A stretch of 64,000 nt of DNA from Serpula lacrymans var. lacrymans S7.9 (lineage: Eukaryota; Basidiomycota; Agaricomycetes; Boletales; Serpulaceae): the NCBI RefSeq assembly GCF_000218685.1, contig NW_006763300.1, forward strand, positions 1,085,447 through 1,149,446, read 5' to 3'. This document shows positions 1 to 8,486 of the stretch, in pieces (the stretch's first letter is position 1; each line of letters opens with the position of its first letter). The notes below the pieces were generated by a model. The model saw only the letters and a list, made by a program, of their open reading frames with translations. It had not been told where the DNA came from and made no database searches. The position numbers were made by a program, and so were the translations under genes.

Positions 1-1050
1 GTCTCAGGCTGACTTTGCCAGTGCTGATGTTTGGCGACGAGGCGAGCATTTCAAATTTCTGGAACATTACGTTGCTGAGTTAACAAACTGTATAGGTAAA
101 ATTTATACTATTGTTGGACAATAGGTGCAATTGGTCTGGGGAGAAGTTGAATAACTCACCAGCCGTTGAGCTTGAGACTGTCGGAACTTGACCAGTAGAT
201 ATAATTTTTAGTTTTCTAGCTGCCTATGTAGAAAAATAAGCAGGAACTTGAAGCATTGGAGCAGCGGAACAAAACCAAAAAGACGACACATGTTTTGGAT
301 TGGTTCTGCAATTTCTGGTCACACTGGGTCACAGCGGCACTCACAGACCAAATCAGACGGAGTTTACCAGTCAAATTCCACCAGGCCATACCAAGTCCTG
401 AGACTGGTGGCATGTGCGGTACGCACTGAAGTGGAGCTAGCGGTCTTTGATTGATTATCTTGGTGCGTGATTGCCTGTTTCGGTCGCCTAGTCACGACCT
501 CATCATTGTTTTTGTTTCTCCAGACGCTTTGAGGCCCCAATCAGCTCAGTAAGTATCTGGCATTGTAGGGGCTTACCTATTGACATTTTCTAGAAAGATA
601 TTGCAATATTCCCAGAATGCAATCTGGTCAAGTCTGGCCATCTTTCCCTAAACATTCACACTTCTGGGGTTCAAGAGCGTAGTGTCAGGCTATTGTTATT
701 GCTACAGATAAGCTATTCACTAAATTCTTTCACAGTTATGTTCTCTATACTCTATTCTACATCTGAAAATTCTCTAGCTACCTGTACAGTGATTGTTGAG
801 CCTCTGGAGGCCCAAGTGCATGTCTCTTACCAGTTGCATCCGGTGTCCAATGATAGTATGGGTACGTGAACGTAATTTGAAGAAGCGGGTACCAGCTATA
901 AAAGCACTTTTTTTCATTGTAAGCCTCACTGCTTTGGTATGGCTGGTGATTTTCTGAACATCATCAGTGCCGCTATGCTACGTTTGGCTCTATCGTCACT
1001 TTCGCCTCATGTGAGTTTTGACAAAACCGGATAAACCCGGTCTCTGCCGA
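1..1050. other. No gene recognised
   Basis: Only short open frames (under 70 codons) occur here on either strand, and none resembles a protein family I know. The stretch is AT-rich and lies next to a transposon-disturbed region, so it may hold decayed repeats, but I could not identify any. A short open frame starting near 940 has no recognisable continuation. Confidence 0.5.
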
Positions 1051-1054
1051 AGCA

Positions 1055-1114
1055 GCCATTGTTCTCCATGGAGTCACCATTGTTCTCCTAGGAGCACAAT
1101 TGTACTCCTAGGAG
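1055..1114. repeat. Three ~20-bp tandem repeats with palindromic cores
   Basis: Three consecutive units of 20-21 bp each contain a 10-bp palindrome: CTCCATGGAG at 1064-1073, CTCCTAGGAG at 1085-1094 and the same at 1105-1114. Each is preceded by a variant of CATTGTT. A TATA-like sequence (CTATAAGTAG) follows about 30 bp downstream. The spacing suggests a protein-binding array or the edge of a decayed transposable element; neither can be shown from sequence alone. Confidence 0.55.
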
Positions 1115-1439
1115 TCATTATACTGTAGCAAGTAGCACCTCCGACTATAAGTAGTAGGGGGTTTAGTATAGGAATACCTCAGTTGTTTCTATAGCCTCTC
1201 GGGCAGCGGCTGAGTTTCACTTAGTTTTATTAAGTTTTTGTCAGACACATCCATTTAGCTCAAAGTAACTCCAAACTCAGTGAATCTAGTGCCTGCCAGT
1301 GAACTTTCAACACCTATGTGAGTTTTTGGCTTGAGCCATTTTGTATCAGCCTATTTTCTAATAGTTTCAAGACAGATGTAAGCATGAGCTGTTTTATTAA
1401 TGTGTTTGTGTGCAGCAAGTAATAATGTGTCACTATGGC

Positions 1440-2403
1440 TCGCAGGCTTCACACTGGAAATGTTCACTATAATTGGTATGTACTCATTTGAAAACTGCAC
1501 GCTGTAAGCTTACGGCTGAATTTTCAGGTGTCATATTGATGTTTCCCGTCAAAGGTTTCTGTTTACGAATCCTATGCCGCTACAGTAAACTGAATATATT
1601 TGACATAGCCATTCTTCAATTACGATTATTTGCTTTATATAACTATAGTAGGAAGCCTTCACTATACATAATTTTTTCCGTGTTTGACTTAGAAATCCAA
1701 ACAGATAAATGGGTAACAGTCCCTGTCATCACATTGTTCGTTATGTTGGTGTCTTCTGAGTTGGGGATGGCCAGCTTTCTCGTATACTATGACAATTGTA
1801 TGTTTTGGTCTCTTGCAAAACTAAAATATTGACCTGTTGAATGTAGTACACCTTTCGGACATTGTGGCGGCTTTATACGAGACTTTAGGGGTTTGTACAG
1901 GTGGTACACCTAAGTGGTTCAGTATTTTTTTGTGAGTGCCTTAGTTAGAACCCTGCGAATATGAACTTACGGCCATGCTCAGAATTCCATTCATGGTCTT
2001 CGACTGCATCTTGTCCTCTCTAGCAATGTTCAAATCATTTCAACATTATCGCCAGGTTCTTGATAAGACCTGGTCTGGCGCGAGTGTGCTCAGAATCCTT
2101 ACGAGGGATTCATTTGTATTCTTCTTGATGTACGTGCTCATAAACTGCGAGAAATCAAAATCTGATTTTAATCACTCCCAAAGCAATTTCGTCATGTTTC
2201 TTATTGCTACTTCAACATACTCAACAGGTGATATTTACTTGTTCCAAGCGATAGGCGGCTGGCAATTGGTGATCCCGTCCGTTCTTGCTGGGCGACTGGT
2301 CATCAATATTCGCCGGTTTTATCTCGAGCCAAACCCCAATGTCCCCGGCTTCGATAGCACTAGCAGCAGCATTGAACTTGCAGAACCCCGGATGTTGGAA
2401 TAA
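1440..2403 (+). pseudogene. DUF6533-type membrane protein, 5'-truncated copy 1
   Basis: The middle and C-terminal exons match the two better copies at 53.9-58.0 kb. Exon pieces encode a segment ending TIIG (~1475), then ILQLRLFALYN (~1615), KWVTVPVITLF (~1710), VCTGGTPKWF (~1895), and a last part with IPFMVFDCILSSLAMFKS (from ~1979) and the family-typical end LAGRLVINIRRFY before the stop at 2401-2403. The function of this multi-pass basidiomycete family is unknown. The N-terminal exons (NST start, FYVYDF, W..PW and RY motifs) present in the other copies are not recognisable upstream, so I call this a truncated remnant. The stop codon lies directly against the old LTR. A complete gene with a diverged 5' end is the alternative. 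Confidence 0.6.
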
Positions 2404-2406
2404 ATA

Positions 2407-2476
2407 TGTCGAGTCTTGAGTCAAGCTGGTACGAAGTGCCTATAAAGGAAGGCGAGTAAGTTTGGGTGGCCCGTGC
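2407..2476 (+). mobile_element. Old related LTR, 5' piece (split by the young element)
   Basis: This stretch aligns with the first ~95 bp of the young LTR: it shares CGAGTC, CAAGC..GTACGAAG and the end GGTGGCCCGTGC (GGATGGCCCGTGC in the young LTR). Its continuation is found after the young element at 7585-7826. The two pieces together make a diverged LTR of about 310 bp, compared with 341 bp for the young one. No internal region belongs to it here, so it was probably a solo LTR. Its exact 5' border is uncertain. Confidence 0.75.
2472..2476. repeat. Target-site duplication CGTGC, left copy
   Basis: CGTGC stands directly before the left LTR and again directly after the right LTR at 7580-7584. 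A 5-bp duplication is the usual size for Ty1/copia integrases, and it fixes both element borders. Confidence 0.9.
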
Positions 2477-2651
2477 TGTTAGAAAACGCGAGTCGACAAA
2501 GACAAGCGTCGTACGAAGGGAAAGTATGGCGCAGGACACCATACTAGGAAAGTGTAGTGGTAGGATGGCCCGTGCGTTTTGATGGGGCAATTTACCCCCT
2601 TAGTTATACTTCCGTTCGAGTTTAAAAACCTTCATAGCAACGATTGCCCAC

Positions 2652-2748
2652 CTCAGAGCTTCGCCCACGAAGTCTGAGGTGAGGATCTTATACCTTCCTT
2701 ATTTTTTGTGATATACTTACTCTGTACCTAGCATTTGGTTTATATTAG
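2652..2748 (+). repeat. LTR repeat unit, copy 1, interrupted by intron-like sequence
   Basis: The unit consists of a 27-nt hairpin (2652-2678: outer arms CTCAGA/TCTGAG, inner arms CTTCG/CGAAG, loop CCCA) and a 17-nt AT-rich element, CATTTGGTTTATATTAG (2732-2748). Between them lies a 53-nt insert (2679-2731). Copy 2 at 2764-2807 has the same 27 and 17 nt joined without the insert. The same arrangement stands in the right LTR at 7414-7510 (copy 1) and 7526-7569 (copy 2). Confidence 0.9.
2679..2731 (+). other. Candidate 53-nt spliceosomal intron inside the LTR
   Basis: The insert begins GAG|GTGAGG, ends CCTAG|C and has a CTTAC branch-site match whose A (2719) lies 12 nt before the AG. All of this matches the real introns of neighbouring genes. 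Removing it exactly reproduces copy 2 of the unit. It lies about 30-60 nt downstream of a TATA-like box, so it would be near the 5' end of the element's RNA. Splicing is inferred, not shown. The right LTR carries the same insert at 7441-7493. Confidence 0.6.
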
Positions 2749-2763
2749 GTACGCGAATACATT

Positions 2764-2807
2764 CTCAGAGCTTCGCCCACGAAGTCTGAGCATTTGGTTT
2801 ATATTAG
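2764..2807 (+). repeat. LTR repeat unit, copy 2, uninterrupted
   Basis: These 44 nt equal the two flanks of the candidate intron joined directly: the 27-nt hairpin (2764-2790) followed by the 17-nt AT-rich element (2791-2807). The sequences outside the unit differ from copy 1: ACATT before and ATCTC after, compared with GCCCAC before and GTACG after. Confidence 0.9.
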
Positions 2808-2817
2808 ATCTCTTTGA

Positions 2818-2831
2818 GGTTATGAGCCCTG
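2818..2831 (+). promoter_or_regulatory. Primer-binding site, half-tRNA type (initiator Met tRNA)
   Basis: GGTTATGAGCCCTG starts at the first base after the left LTR. It is complementary to the anticodon stem-loop of initiator tRNA-Met (…GGGCTCATAACC) rather than to a tRNA 3' end. Drosophila copia and yeast Ty5 are known to prime from such a cleaved half-tRNA. The polyprotein start codon (ATG at 2822) lies inside the site. Confidence 0.75.
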
Positions 2832-5800
2832 CGAGTGAGACAACGTACCTTGAAAAAGACACCCTTGGGGTGCCAAAGCTCGAGCCGGATGGCTCGAACT
2901 GGTCGATGTACAAAACTCGCCTCGAATGGGCCCTTGCTGACCGAGACTGCGTCGAGCACCTCCATGGCACAGCAAAAAGGCCGATACCACTATCCCAGAC
3001 CACTAGCCAGACTGCTGGCCAGGCCACAGCGACGACATCTCCTCCTGCAACAGTCAGCAAGGCTGATCAAGAAGCACTTGATGCCTGGCTAAAAAAGGAG
3101 TACCGCGCGCGAAATATATTAGGTCGCACCATACCTGATTCGACGCTGCGAAGGATCCTAAACAAACCCACCGTCGCCGACATGTGGGTCATGATCTGCC
3201 AAGAAAACGAGAACAAAACGGAGCTAGTTCAGTCCGAGCTAAGAGAAAGGTTGTCGAACCTACGCTGCACCGAGAAAGGAGACTTGCGCGCACATTTGGA
3301 CAAGATTCGCGCGCTATGGGAACAGCTCAGCGCAGCAGGAGTCCAACTAGCAGACAAAGAACTCACCTCCAGCATCATCATGTCTTTGCCGCACTCATAC
3401 GCCACCTACGTGTCGCACCTGTCAGCGTCTGCCCATATGTCAAAGCAGACCTTGGACCCAGAGACACTGATCTCGTACCTTCTCCAAGAATACGACCAAC
3501 AGACCATATTCAGAAAACGCCCGACAGCGAAATCAGAGGACATCGCTATGTCAGCCACCGGAGGACAAGGATCGTCCAAACGTGGAAGTCGAGGCGGAAG
3601 AGGTCGCTACAAGAAAGGAAAATCATCTGGCGGCAGAGACGACAAGGATACCAGCGAGCTTGAATGCTGGAACTGCGGTGGAAAGGGACACAGGTCACAC
3701 CAGTGTCCCAGTGAGAAGCGTGAGCGCTCCACAAAGAATGAGTCAAAAGGGGACTCACCAGGAGACAAGAAAGAAGAGGGGCAAACGGGCGATGCAAAGG
3801 GAAAGAAGCCTGAAAAGGCAAACCTTGCTGTCCACGTCCAATGCGACAGCGCGAGCCTATCAGATTTTGAAGAAGAAGGCGCGTGGAGCGCCCTCACTCA
3901 CCAACTCGCCATGAACGCGAGGCCCAAGAGTCCCATTGAAATCTATGACTCCGGCGCTACGAGCCACTTCACCCCCCATCAACACCTCCTACTCAATTAC
4001 CGCACGATTGCACCTTACCCTATAAGCGTGGCAAACCAAGACTCCTTCTCTGCTGTAGGAACAGGGGATATGATGATTAGTGTCCCCAACGGCGCCCATA
4101 AAGACACGCAAGTGCGCCTGAGAGACGTGTTATACGCACCAAATTTGGCCTACACCCTAGTTTCCATAGGCTGTATGGATAAGGCAGGCTACAAGGCCGT
4201 CTTTGCGAAAAGCGAATGCGTTATCTATGACCCGAGAGGAAAAATAAGAGGACGCATACCTAAAGTAGGTGGTGTGTACCAGTCGCGAGGCACAAATCTT
4301 CGCCACGAAAGCGCCAATGCAGCTGTTGAGCGCATATCTGCCACTGAACTCCACAAGCGCCTTGGCCATATAGCCATTGATGCAGCAAAGCGCATGGTGT
4401 CGAAGGGCTTGATCCATGGGGTAGAACTCCTGGAGGATAGGGAAACAGACACTTTCTGTGAAACTTGTGTCCGCGCCAAGGGCAAGCGCGAGGCAATCCC
4501 TAAAGTGAAACTGGGTGAGCGTGCACAGGAATATGGCCAGGAGATCCACACCGACCTATGGGGACCTGCACCAGTCAAAACGCTGGGTGGAAAACGGTAC
4601 TATGTTGCCTTTACGGACGATAAGACACGCGAAACACATGTTTATCTACTGCGCGATAAATCCGACACTTTCCGTCAATTCCAAATGTATGAGGCCTGGG
4701 TCCGCAACCACATGAATGCAGCAATCAAAGTCTTACATAGCGACAGGGGTGGCGAATATATGAGCAATGCGTTTAGTGACTATCTGAGAGATAGAGGAAT
4801 TATGAGGAAACTCACAGTGCATGACACCCCCGAACAGAACGGTGTTGCAGAGCGCGTGAACCGTACCCTACTCGAGAAAGTACGCGCCCTCTTACTTAGC
4901 AGTGGCCTGCCGAAATTCCTGTGGGGGGAAGCCATCAAACATGCATGTTGGTTGAAGAACCGCACCTCCACCAAGGCACTAGACAACATGACGCCGTTTG
5001 AAGCGGCACATGGTGTCAAGCCGGATCTTGCTGGCCTACACGAATGGGGCTGCAATGTACTCGTGCACGACGCAACTGGCTCAAAGCTTGAGAGCCGAGC
5101 TAGGAGGGGTCACTGGGTCGGTTTTGATACCGAAAGTCTCGGACACCGCATCTATTGGCCAGAGAATCATTCAGTCACTGTTGAGCGCTCAGTGCATTTC
5201 GACGTCGGGAATGTACCTGTAAATGCTGACAACGAACCTCCCTTTGGGCTTGAGGGGGAGCATGATGTCCTGGACCAAGCGCCAAAGGAGAGTGACATTG
5301 TAGAAATTAGTGATCACATACCTCATCCCGATTCACCCAATCCCCAAGCAATCCCTGACCCACTATACCCTCAGGATCAAGATCAAGCTGATCCTGATCC
5401 CATCCTACCAGCTCCGGTTCTTCCACCTCCACCTATAGTTGCTCCGCGTCGAAGTACCCGCATTCGCCAGCCAACCCAATATGTTCGCGACCTCCTACAA
5501 GGAAAAGGATCAGTATCTGGAAATAACGGACCCACCTTACCCAAAGGCATCCAACTGAATGTCGACGATCCGGATGGGAGAGATGAGGAAGAGAGAGATA
5601 ATGAAGCACTAAGGGATCTCGCCCAAAATGTAGCCATGGTGGCACGCATGGCAGATCTTGAAGGCGTTGAACCCAGAACTATTGAAGAAGCCCGAAAGCG
5701 CCCAGACTGGCCAAAATGGGAAGAAGCGATCAATGAGGAATTGAACAGGCTTCGAGTAGCAGGAACATGGACTTACATTGAGAAACCCAAAGATGCGAAC

Positions 5801-7231
5801 ATCGTAGGGAGTAAATGGGTGTTCAAGCTAAAGAAAACAGCGTCAGGATGCATCGATAAGTACAAGGCAAGGCTTGTAGCACAAGGCTACAGCCAAGTGG
5901 AAGGAATAGACTATTTCGACACATTTGCCCCCGTTGCAAAGATGGCATCGCTACGAATCATCTTAGCGATGGCTGCTCGAAATGATTGGGAAACTCACCA
6001 GATGGATGTAAAAAGTGCATACCTAAACGGCGAACTAGAAGAAAACGAGGTCATCTACATGCGACAACCGCCTGGTTACAACGCACCTGGAAAAGAGACC
6101 CAAGTCCTACGCCTAAACAAGACACTCTATGGCCTGAAGCAGGCCGGCCGCAGGTGGTATCAGACTCTATGCGACGGACTCCAGAAAATTGGTTTAATTC
6201 GCTGTGAAACAGACCATGCAGTTTTCCATAGGCGCAATGAAGGAGAGCTCACCATTATTGCAGTTCATGTAGACGACATGACTCTCGTCACACCATCAAT
6301 GACTGAGATGAACCGTTTGAAATTTGACCTAGGAAAACTCTTCGAAGTTAGTGACCTGGGGGAGCTACATTGGATGTTAGGAATAGAAGTGAAAAGAGAC
6401 AGAAGCACACGCACCTTATACATGTCACAACGCAGCTACCTCGACACTATTGTCAAACGCTTCAACCTAGAAGATGCAAAAACGTTAGCGATCCCAATGG
6501 TTGCTAGCACGTACCTGAGTAAAGATCAGAGCCCCAAGACGCCTGAAGACTACGCAGAAATGCGAAACATCCCATATCGAGAGGCCGTGGGATCACTGAT
6601 GTATGCGGCGATTGGCACACGCCCCGATATCGCGCATGTTGTTGCAATTCTTTCTCGTTTTGTCGAGAACCCAGGTCCGGCCCATTGGGAGGCAGCAAAA
6701 AGGGTGATCCGGTACCTAAAAGGGAGCAGAGAGCTATGGTTAGCATACGGTCCGGAAGAACAGCCACTTACCGGATACACCGATGCAGATGGGAGTATGA
6801 ACGAGACCAGGCGAGCCATATCAGGCTATGCCATGATGCTTGATGGTGGCGCCGTCTCGTGGTACTCGAAGCAACAAGAAATTGTCGCGTTATCAACGAC
6901 AGAGGCCGAGTATGTGGCTGCGACACATGCCACTAAGGAACTACTGTGGGCGAGGATGTTCATCAGCAAACTCTTCAATCAAGACTTACCACCAACCATC
7001 CTCCTGTGTGATAACCAATCAGCCATAGCACTTTCGAAGGACAGTCAATACCACGCGCGAACCAAACATATCGATGTTCGGTACCATTTCATTCGGCACG
7101 CCATTGAAGAAGGGAAGATCGAGATTACTTATTGCCCAACTGAAGAGATGACAGCCGACGTGCTCACCAAGTCCTTGCCCTCTGCAAAGGTGAAACATTT
7201 TGCGGCTGCGTTAGGCCTACGTACCGCTTGA
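2822..7231 (+). CDS. Ty1/copia Gag-Pol polyprotein, intact
   Basis: One uninterrupted frame of about 1,469 codons encodes the whole element. In order it has a UBN2-type Gag; a CCHC zinc knuckle CWNCGGKGHRSHQC (~residue 282); an aspartic protease with DSGATSHF (~376); a GAG-pre-integrase HHCC zinc region (LHKRLGHI … CETC); an integrase core (HTDLWGP, LHSDRGGEY, PEQNGVAERVNR); reverse transcriptase with VHVDDM (~1149); and RNase H (YTDADG, STTEAEY, CDNQSA, KHIDVRYHF). This gag-pro-int-RT-RH order is diagnostic of Ty1/copia. The frame is open from 2735, inside the LTR, but ATG 2822 is the first start after the LTR. The stop overlaps the polypurine tract. No stops or frameshifts are seen, so the element may be competent to move. 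Gag and Pol share one frame, so no frameshift signal is needed. Confidence 0.95.
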   Translation: MSPASETTYLEKDTLGVPKLEPDGSNWSMYKTRLEWALADRDCVEHLHGTAKRPIPLSQTTSQTAGQATATTSPPATVSKADQEALDAWLKKEYRARNILGRTIPDSTLRRILNKPTVADMWVMICQENENKTELVQSELRERLSNLRCTEKGDLRAHLDKIRALWEQLSAAGVQLADKELTSSIIMSLPHSYATYVSHLSASAHMSKQTLDPETLISYLLQEYDQQTIFRKRPTAKSEDIAMSATGGQGSSKRGSRGGRGRYKKGKSSGGRDDKDTSELECWNCGGKGHRSHQCPSEKRERSTKNESKGDSPGDKKEEGQTGDAKGKKPEKANLAVHVQCDSASLSDFEEEGAWSALTHQLAMNARPKSPIEIYDSGATSHFTPHQHLLLNYRTIAPYPISVANQDSFSAVGTGDMMISVPNGAHKDTQVRLRDVLYAPNLAYTLVSIGCMDKAGYKAVFAKSECVIYDPRGKIRGRIPKVGGVYQSRGTNLRHESANAAVERISATELHKRLGHIAIDAAKRMVSKGLIHGVELLEDRETDTFCETCVRAKGKREAIPKVKLGERAQEYGQEIHTDLWGPAPVKTLGGKRYYVAFTDDKTRETHVYLLRDKSDTFRQFQMYEAWVRNHMNAAIKVLHSDRGGEYMSNAFSDYLRDRGIMRKLTVHDTPEQNGVAERVNRTLLEKVRALLLSSGLPKFLWGEAIKHACWLKNRTSTKALDNMTPFEAAHGVKPDLAGLHEWGCNVLVHDATGSKLESRARRGHWVGFDTESLGHRIYWPENHSVTVERSVHFDVGNVPVNADNEPPFGLEGEHDVLDQAPKESDIVEISDHIPHPDSPNPQAIPDPLYPQDQDQADPDPILPAPVLPPPPIVAPRRSTRIRQPTQYVRDLLQGKGSVSGNNGPTLPKGIQLNVDDPDGRDEEERDNEALRDLAQNVAMVARMADLEGVEPRTIEEARKRPDWPKWEEAINEELNRLRVAGTWTYIEKPKDANIVGSKWVFKLKKTASGCIDKYKARLVAQGYSQVEGIDYFDTFAPVAKMASLRIILAMAARNDWETHQMDVKSAYLNGELEENEVIYMRQPPGYNAPGKETQVLRLNKTLYGLKQAGRRWYQTLCDGLQKIGLIRCETDHAVFHRRNEGELTIIAVHVDDMTLVTPSMTEMNRLKFDLGKLFEVSDLGELHWMLGIEVKRDRSTRTLYMSQRSYLDTIVKRFNLEDAKTLAIPMVASTYLSKDQSPKTPEDYAEMRNIPYREAVGSLMYAAIGTRPDIAHVVAILSRFVENPGPAHWEAAKRVIRYLKGSRELWLAYGPEEQPLTGYTDADGSMNETRRAISGYAMMLDGGAVSWYSKQQEIVALSTTEAEYVAATHATKELLWARMFISKLFNQDLPPTILLCDNQSAIALSKDSQYHARTKHIDVRYHFIRHAIEEGKIEITYCPTEEMTADVLTKSLPSAKVKHFAAALGLRTA

Positions 7232-7238
7232 GGGGGAG
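7230..7238 (+). promoter_or_regulatory. Polypurine tract
   Basis: GAGGGGGAG lies directly before the right LTR and would prime plus-strand DNA synthesis. It overlaps the polyprotein stop codon (7229-7231). Confidence 0.85.
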
Positions 7239-7579
7239 TGTTAGAAAACGCGAGTCGACAAAGACAAGCGTCGTACGAAGGGAAAGTATGGCGCAGGACA
7301 CCATACTAGGAAAGTGTAGTGGTAGGATGGCCCGTGCGTTTTGATGGGGCAATTTACCCCCTTAGTTATACTTCCGTTCGAGTTTAAAAACCTTCGTAGC
7401 AACGATTGCCCACCTCAGAGCTTCGCCCACGAAGTCTGAGGTGAGGATCTTATACCTTCCTTATTTTTTGTGATATACTTACTCTGTACCTAGCATTTGG
7501 TTTATATTAGGTACGCGAATACATTCTCAGAGCTTCGCCCACGAAGTCTGAGCATTTGGTTTATATTAGATCTCTTTGA
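7239..7579 (+). mobile_element. Right LTR (341 bp) of the young Ty1/copia element
   Basis: It is identical to the left LTR apart from one base (7396). Its hairpin units lie at 7414-7510 (split copy) and 7526-7569 (continuous copy). It is followed directly by the CGTGC target duplication at 7580-7584. Confidence 0.93.
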
Positions 7580-7584
7580 CGTGC
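7580..7584. repeat. Target-site duplication CGTGC, right copy
   Basis: This is the partner of 2472-2476. CGTGC is also present at the equivalent position of the element's own LTR (GGCCCGTGCG), which shows where in the old LTR the insertion fell. Confidence 0.9.
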
Positions 7585-7826
7585 ACCACTATATACCATC
7601 AAAATTTTGATTCCATTATTTTACTTACCTATAAAGAGGACCTGGTTGCCACATATCACCTCAGACTCTGCAACAAGATCTGAGGTGAGACCCTCTACGT
7701 TTTTTCTCCTTCTTGAATAGCTAGCTGATTATTAGTATAGCTTTCTATTTTATCTATAGGTACTTACTTAAATGTACTCTCAGAGTCTGCAACAAGGTCT
7801 GAGCTTTCTATCTTATCTATAGATCA
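7585..7826 (+). mobile_element. Old related LTR, 3' piece
   Basis: This continues 2407-2476. It keeps the architecture of the young LTR: a CTCAGA…TCTGAG unit (7660-7684), a 56-nt GT-AG insert (7685-7740), the 19-nt element CTTTCTATTTTATCTATAG (7741-7759), then GTAC, and a second uninterrupted copy (7779-7822) followed by ATC. The unit differs strongly in sequence from the young LTR, but its two copies differ from each other at only 3 of 44 positions. The 3' border is approximate. Confidence 0.75.
7685..7740 (+). other. Candidate 56-nt intron in the old LTR
   Basis: It begins GAG|GTGAGA and ends GTATAG|C, with a CTGAT branch match whose A (7728) lies 12 nt before the AG. It occupies the same place as the 53-nt insert of the young LTR, but its sequence is largely different. 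It is absent from the second copy of the unit at 7779-7822. Confidence 0.55.
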
Positions 7827-7829
7827 ATC

Positions 7830-8486
7830 CAAACGTCTTGACCGGAGACGAACACCACGACGGGGTGGAGACCATTCATGATGGATTCCTTTATCATCGT
7901 TGATAACTGATAATAATGCCTGTGACTTTTCACATTTTCGATAAGCATAAAATCCAAGTGATTGTACTGTCCTGCCACCCAGCCATGGAACCGACATTCT
8001 CGAAGTCTGATATTTTGTAGACCCAACGCACTTTAGAGCCGTTGTTCCATATCATTAATATAATCTAAAACTTACAATTTGCTGCGGTGAGAAGTGGTCC
8101 TGAGATAAACGTGGATTCTAGATTACGAAATTCAACGCGTAGACTGCCTCGTGTTGGCTAAAAAGCTAATACCCTCGAGGACTCCGGTATTGTGTTTTGA
8201 CTGTCGAAAATATAAATCGAGCGCAAACAGCCTAGGTTCAATTCTGCGAGCGAAATTGTGTCCCCTGAATACAATCGAAATTTCAGAAAAATGGAGGACC
8301 TGCAAGGACAAACAGCGATATACAACGCGTCTTAATCGCGACCAAGTTGTTAGCCACTGCATGCTCACAAACATCGAAATCTTAACGGCACACATAGGTT
8401 ACACTAGCTTTGCAATCTGCATTTCATAGTAGGGAAAGCACAACAACAAGGCAGCCATAACGTGATAGTCAGATATCTATTAGGAA
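7830..8486. other. Upstream region of HAT1, no gene seen
   Basis: A 92-codon open frame at 8151-8429 has no family resemblance and overlaps one of equal length on the other strand. I regard the stretch as HAT1 promoter plus decayed DNA. Confidence 0.5.

Larger units (their letters stand above)
2477..2817 (+). mobile_element. Left LTR (341 bp) of the young Ty1/copia element
   Basis: The repeat begins TGTTAG and ends CTCTTTGA. It matches 7239-7579 over its full 341 bp with one difference that I can see (A at 2634, G at 7396). The 3' end is GA rather than the canonical CA, although the flanking CGTGC duplication supports this border. A TATA-like TTTAAAAA lies at 2621-2628. The 3' half holds a duplicated hairpin unit, one copy of which is split by an intron-like sequence; see the separate entries. 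Confidence 0.93.

Noticed and set aside
1055..1114. CRISPR-like reading of the three short repeats
   Set aside because: The units are contiguous without unique spacers and the genome is eukaryotic.
8151..8429. 92-codon open frame upstream of HAT1
   Set aside because: No family resemblance, a similar-length frame lies on the opposite strand, and it sits in decayed repeat-flank DNA.
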